Shown here: in pieces, positions 60,382 through 64,000 of the stretch
How positions within the stretch are numbered: position 1 is the stretch's first letter
Layout: every line of letters begins with the position of its first letter
Source: JADGRB01 sp036267635
GTDB lineage: Bacteria > Myxococcota_A > Polyangia > Fen-1088
Length of the DNA: 64,000 bases
NCBI GenBank assembly: GCA_036267635.1
Contig: DATAVR010000094.1
Coordinates: 9,425 to 73,424 of the forward strand
Reading direction: 5' to 3'
The notes under the pieces: model-generated
The model's database searches: none
What the model was told of the DNA's origin: nothing
What the model saw: the letters and a program-made list of their open reading frames with translations, nothing else
Program-made: the position numbers and the translations under genes

Positions 60382-61950
60382 TCACGGTCCTGGCGTGATG
60401 GTGGCGTAAAAGCGGTGAACAGAGAATGAGAGGGGTCGCCGCTCCGGCCCTAGCTCGAGCCAGGGGGGCGCGTCGGTGGAGAAGACGACGTTGGTCGGTC
60501 CGGGCGGCAGCGCGAGGGGCCCGAGGTGAACCGAAAGCGGGCGGTCGGGGGCGAGCGTGAAGCTGCTCGCGGCGCCGGCGCCGACCCGCACGGTCACCGA
60601 TCGCCCGGTCACCGAGCGAAGTTGGAAGTCGAGCGTGGCCGTGCGCGGTCCGGGGTTGGGGTTGTCGAGCGCGAGCGACGCCGGGCCCGACGCCCACCGC
60701 CAGGTGTCGCGCCCCGCCTGCTCGGGCGCCAGCCACCCTTCGCCAAAGCGCGCGCCGACGCCGGCGACGAACGCCAGCTGCTCGGAGGGGGCGACGGAAT
60801 CGAACAGGTCGGGGACGGTCAGGAGGCCCAGGTTGCCGGCCAGCAGCAGCGCCAAACCCCGGCGCGAACGGGGGACTAGACGGTTGAACGCCAGCGAGAG
60901 TGGCAGCACCGTGCGCGCGGCCGCCGACGGGAAGCCCTCCCAGACCGGCCAGCCTAGAAACGCCGCGAAGAGGGTGAACGACGCCCCGACTCGCCACCAG
61001 GGCTGGGCGGGCGCGGGCCGGGCCACCAGAAATCCGATCTGCACGGCCAGGGAAACGAGAACCAGCATCTCGTCGCGGGCCGCCCGATCGAAGCCCTGCG
61101 CCCGAAAGCCGTCGCAGAGCTCGCGCGCCTTGTGGGAGAGGGCAACGAACGGCGGCGCGAGGTTGCGGAGACCGCCGACCTGCCCGTAGTGACTGAGCAG
61201 GATCGCCATCCAGACCACCACCGGTCCCGCGCTGATCAGCGTCATCAGCAGCGCGCGCCGCCAGGCGCCGGCGGTCTGCCCGGGGGGCCAAAAGGCGGCG
61301 GCCGCGAGCAGGCTGGTCTCGCGCGCCAGTCCCGCCAGCGCCAGGATCACCGCCGCGCCGGAGCGGCGGCCACGTTCGAGCTGTCGTACCGCGAGGGCGA
61401 CCAGCAAGAGCGCCGGTCCGTCGGTCAGGCCGCGGGTGGCGCTGACCACCATCCCCGCGCTGAAGACGATCCCGGCCCAACGAATCAGGTTGTCGAGATC
61501 CGTCGGCGGAAACCACCAGCGGGCGAGCAGCGCCGCCAACAACACCAGGCAGAAGAGATTGCCGAGGGCGTAGAGCTGGAGGATCGTCGCCGGGCGCCCG
61601 AGGCCGACGAGGTGGGTGACGAGCGGCAGCAGGATTCGCCGCTCCCGGTAGGCGGGTGCGTCGAGCGCCCGCGCGAGCGCGGGGTCGAATGGATTTCCGG
61701 CGACCGCCATCTGGGCGTAGAACTGACCGTCGTAACCTTCTCGTTGCGCGTAGGTGTAGATCGGAATCTCCGCGAGCTGCGGCAGACGCTGGGGGGCGAA
61801 GTGATCGCCGAACAGGATCAACGACGTGTAGCCCGTCTGCCGATCGCCGAAGCGGGCGATCCCGCGCGCGAAGCCGGCCAGACAAGCGAGATAGACGAGC
61901 GCGTAGGCGGTGCGCCAGGCAGGCGAGGCGTGCGCGTCCCGGTTCGCCAA
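60382..61950 (-). CDS. Multi-pass membrane protein, unrecognised, with C-terminal beta domain
   Basis: A 522-residue (or slightly longer) protein with about nine hydrophobic segments (AYALVYLACLAGFARGIA; ILQLYALGNLFCLVLLAALL; WAGIVFSAGMVVSATRGL; LLVLVSLAVQIGFLVA; LALLLAGNLGLLTVPDLF) and a C-terminal beta-rich domain (TATLDFQLRSVTGRSVTVRV; SVHLGPLALPPGPTNVVFST). It resembles the membrane proteins that move lipid-linked sugars, but no motif settles it. TTG at 61950 is used so as not to overlap the divergent gene; a GTG at 62022 would overlap it by 22 bases. Start uncertain. Confidence 0.72.
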   Translation of the reverse strand: MANRDAHASPAWRTAYALVYLACLAGFARGIARFGDRQTGYTSLILFGDHFAPQRLPQLAEIPIYTYAQREGYDGQFYAQMAVAGNPFDPALARALDAPAYRERRILLPLVTHLVGLGRPATILQLYALGNLFCLVLLAALLARWWFPPTDLDNLIRWAGIVFSAGMVVSATRGLTDGPALLLVALAVRQLERGRRSGAAVILALAGLARETSLLAAAAFWPPGQTAGAWRRALLMTLISAGPVVVWMAILLSHYGQVGGLRNLAPPFVALSHKARELCDGFRAQGFDRAARDEMLVLVSLAVQIGFLVARPAPAQPWWRVGASFTLFAAFLGWPVWEGFPSAAARTVLPLSLAFNRLVPRSRRGLALLLAGNLGLLTVPDLFDSVAPSEQLAFVAGVGARFGEGWLAPEQAGRDTWRWASGPASLALDNPNPGPRTATLDFQLRSVTGRSVTVRVGAGAASSFTLAPDRPLSVHLGPLALPPGPTNVVFSTDAPPWLELGPERRPLSFSVHRFYATITPGP

Positions 61951-62000
61951 CTCGCGCCCGAGCTTACTCCCACCTCGCAAATTGCGAACGCCGCGGGCGC

Positions 62001-63641
62001 ATGACGCGCGCGCGGCGCGCACGGATCGTCTGGCTGCTGGTGGTGCTCGCGTCGATCGCCCTCGGGTTCGCGCTCACGGTGCGCGGGGTGGCGACCTGGG
62101 ACTCCCTGGCGCACTACGATCGCAGCCGCTGGCTGGTGCACATGTTCGGCCTGCCGTCGTCGCGCACGGCCAACGGCCTCGACCAGACGATGAAGTGGTA
62201 CGGGCCGCTGTGGGCGCTCTGTCTCGGCCTCGCTTCGGAGGTCGCGCTGCCGTTCGTCCACGACCCCGATTGGGTGCAGCACGCCTTCAACTTCGCGCTC
62301 TTCCCGGTCGGCCTCTTCGCGGTGGTGCGGCTCTGCCAGCGCGCCGGGGTTCGGCGCTCGACGAGCCTGCTGGCGGCGGCGCTGCTGTTCGGGTGCATCC
62401 GGCTCGGCGGGCACGCGCTCGTCAACGTCAACGACTTCCCGATGGCGATGCTGTCGTTGCTGGTGATGCTCTACCTCTGGGTCAAGCTGCGCGAGGTCGA
62501 TGCGACCGCGCGCGCGGCGGGGAGGTTTCCGCGCCGGACGCTGATCTGGCTGGGGGTGGTGGCGATGACGCCGTTCCTGGTGCGGCCGCCGGTGGCGCTT
62601 CAGCCGGTCACGCTGGTGGCGTTCTTGGCCTTTTACGGCTGGACGGCGCTGCGTGGCGCGCGTCGTCTGCGCCGGGTCGAGCTGGTGGCGATTCCTCTCG
62701 CCGCCGCCGTCGCGTTCACCGCCGCTGTCTGGCCGACGCTGTGGGAGCACGGACGCACGGCTTCGTTGCGCGACGGGCTGACCACCTTCGCGAAGTTCGG
62801 GTGGAAGGACACCATCCGCTACTTCGGTCGGTCGACGATGTCGAACGCGCTGCCGCGCTGGTATCCATTCATCTGGCTGCCGGTCATGCTGAGCCCAGCG
62901 ACGTTCTTGCTGCTGCTCTGGGGGCTCGGACGCGCGGCGCTCTGCCGGACGCTTCGGCCGCAGTCGTTCCTTCTGCCGACGACGGAGGGCGGGACGGTCG
63001 ACCTGTCCCTTCGGCGCTGGCTGGCGATTCACGCGGCGCTGCTCTGGTTGGGGGTGATCGTCCTGCACCCGACCGTCTACGACGAAGAGCGACACCTGCT
63101 GTTCCTCTATCCGCCGCTGCTGGTGTTGGCGGCGCTGGGGCTCGACGATCTCGGCGAGCGTCTCAAGTACGGGCTCGTCGTGCTGGTCACGATCACGAGC
63201 CTCGGCTCGTACGCGCACTGGGGACGCTACGCCTATGTCTACAAGAGCTCGCTCATCGGCGATCGCAGCGCGCACCGGTTCATGGGCGACTACTGGGGCG
63301 CCTGCGTTCCGCTGGCGGTCGACGCGCTCGCCGGTCGGGTTCCCGCCGGGGCACCGGTCGTCGTTCCCGGCCCCCTCGATCCCGCGCTCATCCAGTATGC
63401 GCGGCTGCGCGCGGGGCCGCGCGCGGAGCCCGGGTTCGGCCCCTATCGGATCGTGCGTGAGGCCGTCGTCTGGCCCGCTTACTACATCCTGAACAACCGC
63501 AGCGGCCGGCACGAACCGGCCTTGCGTGCGGTGGCCGAAGGGCGCGCGCGCGAGCTCTGGCGCACGGCGATGCCGCCGGGCGATCCGGCCTGTCTCATCA
63601 TCGAATACGACGGGCTTGGCGGACGGACGCCGGCACGGTAA
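62001..63641 (+). CDS. GT39-like membrane glycosyltransferase
   Basis: A 546-residue protein with 10-12 membrane segments (ARIVWLLVVLASIALGFAL; HAFNFALFPVGLFAVVRL; AMLSLLVMLYLWVKL; LVAIPLAAAVAFTAAVWPTL; FPFIWLPVMLSPATFLLLLW). The first periplasmic loop has TWDSLAHYDRSRWLVH with an Asp placed like that of the GT39/ArnT class, and the domain ends with VLHPTVYDEERHLLFLYPPL. This suggests transfer of a sugar from a polyprenyl carrier to a lipid or protein. ATG at 62001; divergent from the previous gene. Donor and acceptor unknown. Confidence 0.8.
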   Translation: MTRARRARIVWLLVVLASIALGFALTVRGVATWDSLAHYDRSRWLVHMFGLPSSRTANGLDQTMKWYGPLWALCLGLASEVALPFVHDPDWVQHAFNFALFPVGLFAVVRLCQRAGVRRSTSLLAAALLFGCIRLGGHALVNVNDFPMAMLSLLVMLYLWVKLREVDATARAAGRFPRRTLIWLGVVAMTPFLVRPPVALQPVTLVAFLAFYGWTALRGARRLRRVELVAIPLAAAVAFTAAVWPTLWEHGRTASLRDGLTTFAKFGWKDTIRYFGRSTMSNALPRWYPFIWLPVMLSPATFLLLLWGLGRAALCRTLRPQSFLLPTTEGGTVDLSLRRWLAIHAALLWLGVIVLHPTVYDEERHLLFLYPPLLVLAALGLDDLGERLKYGLVVLVTITSLGSYAHWGRYAYVYKSSLIGDRSAHRFMGDYWGACVPLAVDALAGRVPAGAPVVVPGPLDPALIQYARLRAGPRAEPGFGPYRIVREAVVWPAYYILNNRSGRHEPALRAVAEGRARELWRTAMPPGDPACLIIEYDGLGGRTPAR

Positions 63642-63650
63642 AGGAACGGG

Positions 63651-64000
63651 ATGGATCTCCCCGATCTCAATCAGGACGAACGGACCGCCCTCGTCGGCCT
63701 CATGAAGCTCATCGTGATGTCGGACGGCGAGGTGTCGGAGGACGAGCTCGAGCACGTCGAGATGCTGGTCGCGGCGTTCGGCGAGGAGGGGTACCAGCGG
63801 ACGCTCGATGCGTTCGAGAAGCGATTCCAGGACGAGGCGAGCTTCCGAACGTTCTTGCAGGGGATCAGTCGCCAGGAGGCACGCGATCTGATCTTCGGGA
63901 CGGTGTTGGAGAGCGCCGGCGAGGGGGCGCTCGACCACGCGGAGACCAGCCTGCTCGACTGGCTGGTCTCCACCTGGAACGTCAAGATCGAGATCGAAGA
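63651..64000 (+). CDS. TerB-like protein, truncated by window end
   Basis: 116 codons are visible; the gene continues to the right. It begins MDLPDLNQDERTALVGLMKL after AAGGAAC and is an acidic, all-helical protein (IVMSDGEVSEDELEHVEMLV). The DGEVSEDE stretch resembles the acidic site of the TerB/DjlA-N family. Cytosolic; ten bases after the previous gene. Role unknown. Confidence 0.75.
   Translation, partial: MDLPDLNQDERTALVGLMKLIVMSDGEVSEDELEHVEMLVAAFGEEGYQRTLDAFEKRFQDEASFRTFLQGISRQEARDLIFGTVLESAGEGALDHAETSLLDWLVSTWNVKIEIE

Noticed and set aside
61818..63938. A 706-codon minus-strand frame across the GT39-like gene
   Set aside because: Arg/Gln/Pro/His-rich composition, no hydrophobic segments, and it conflicts with a clear multi-pass membrane protein on the plus strand.

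Overview
The window is very GC-rich, with strong G/C preference at third codon positions. It carries a gene content typical of Myxococcota (myxobacteria-like Deltaproteobacteria): four eukaryote-like Ser/Thr protein kinases, PEGA and TPR proteins, an FHA protein, and many lipoproteins with Gly/Ala/Thr-rich stalks and Cys-rich modules. There is also an OmpA protein with thrombospondin-type-3 calcium repeats and little classical operon housekeeping. No rRNA, tRNA, CRISPR array, transposase or phage gene was seen. Species cannot be named from the sequence.

Layout. 1-2355 (minus): a kinase running off the left edge, a cytochrome-c-like lipoprotein and a small protein. 2504-5707 (plus): a promoter and an envelope operon (DUF4398-like lipoprotein, OmpA lipoprotein, outer-membrane barrel). 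5628-17178: the most distinctive region. A minus-strand FHA-protein/kinase pair faces a plus-strand seven-gene run of two unrecognised proteins, a RavA-like MoxR AAA+ ATPase, an SPPY-type methyltransferase, a small membrane protein, a vWA protein and a TPR/HEAT scaffold. Stop/start overlaps tie together the FHA/kinase pair, the ATPase/methyltransferase pair and the vWA/scaffold pair. This looks like a phospho-signal-controlled MoxR-vWA chaperone system, related in plan to the MoxR-vWA ternary conflict systems known from comparative genomics, with added unknown parts. 17199-25711 (minus): a small membrane protein, a phospholipase-D-like lipoprotein and two giant tandem paralogous Cys-rich/beta-helix lipoproteins. 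25862-29469 (minus): a fadB-fadA beta-oxidation operon.

29565-33281 (plus): three envelope proteins (lipoprotein, PEGA, FG-GAP). 33298-35719 (minus): a MarR regulator and a ClC-CBS anion transporter. 35772-38767 and 44144-46692 (minus): two parallel modules in which a transmembrane kinase overlaps a downstream TPR/PEGA protein. Between them lie a Lys-rich secreted protein, an orphan coding-like stretch, elongation factor G, and a lipoprotein group that includes an NleD-like (M91) metallopeptidase. 46938-50225: a secreted protein and an hflK-hflC-dnaJ-like operon.

50261-57597: a glycosidase-like lipoprotein, a 408-base non-coding region full of repeats and palindromes ahead of a LuxR-type regulator, an unknown lipoprotein, an HExxH lipoprotein coupled to an outer-membrane barrel, and a degenerate-transglycosylase/M23 fusion. 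57612-64000: a TPR lipoprotein, a Cys-rich lipoprotein with a 21-base minisatellite, two divergent multi-pass membrane proteins (one GT39-like), and a TerB-like protein cut by the right edge. Overall, the genes are dominated by envelope structure and signalling, with one possible intracellular defence or proteostasis island at 5.6-17.2 kb.
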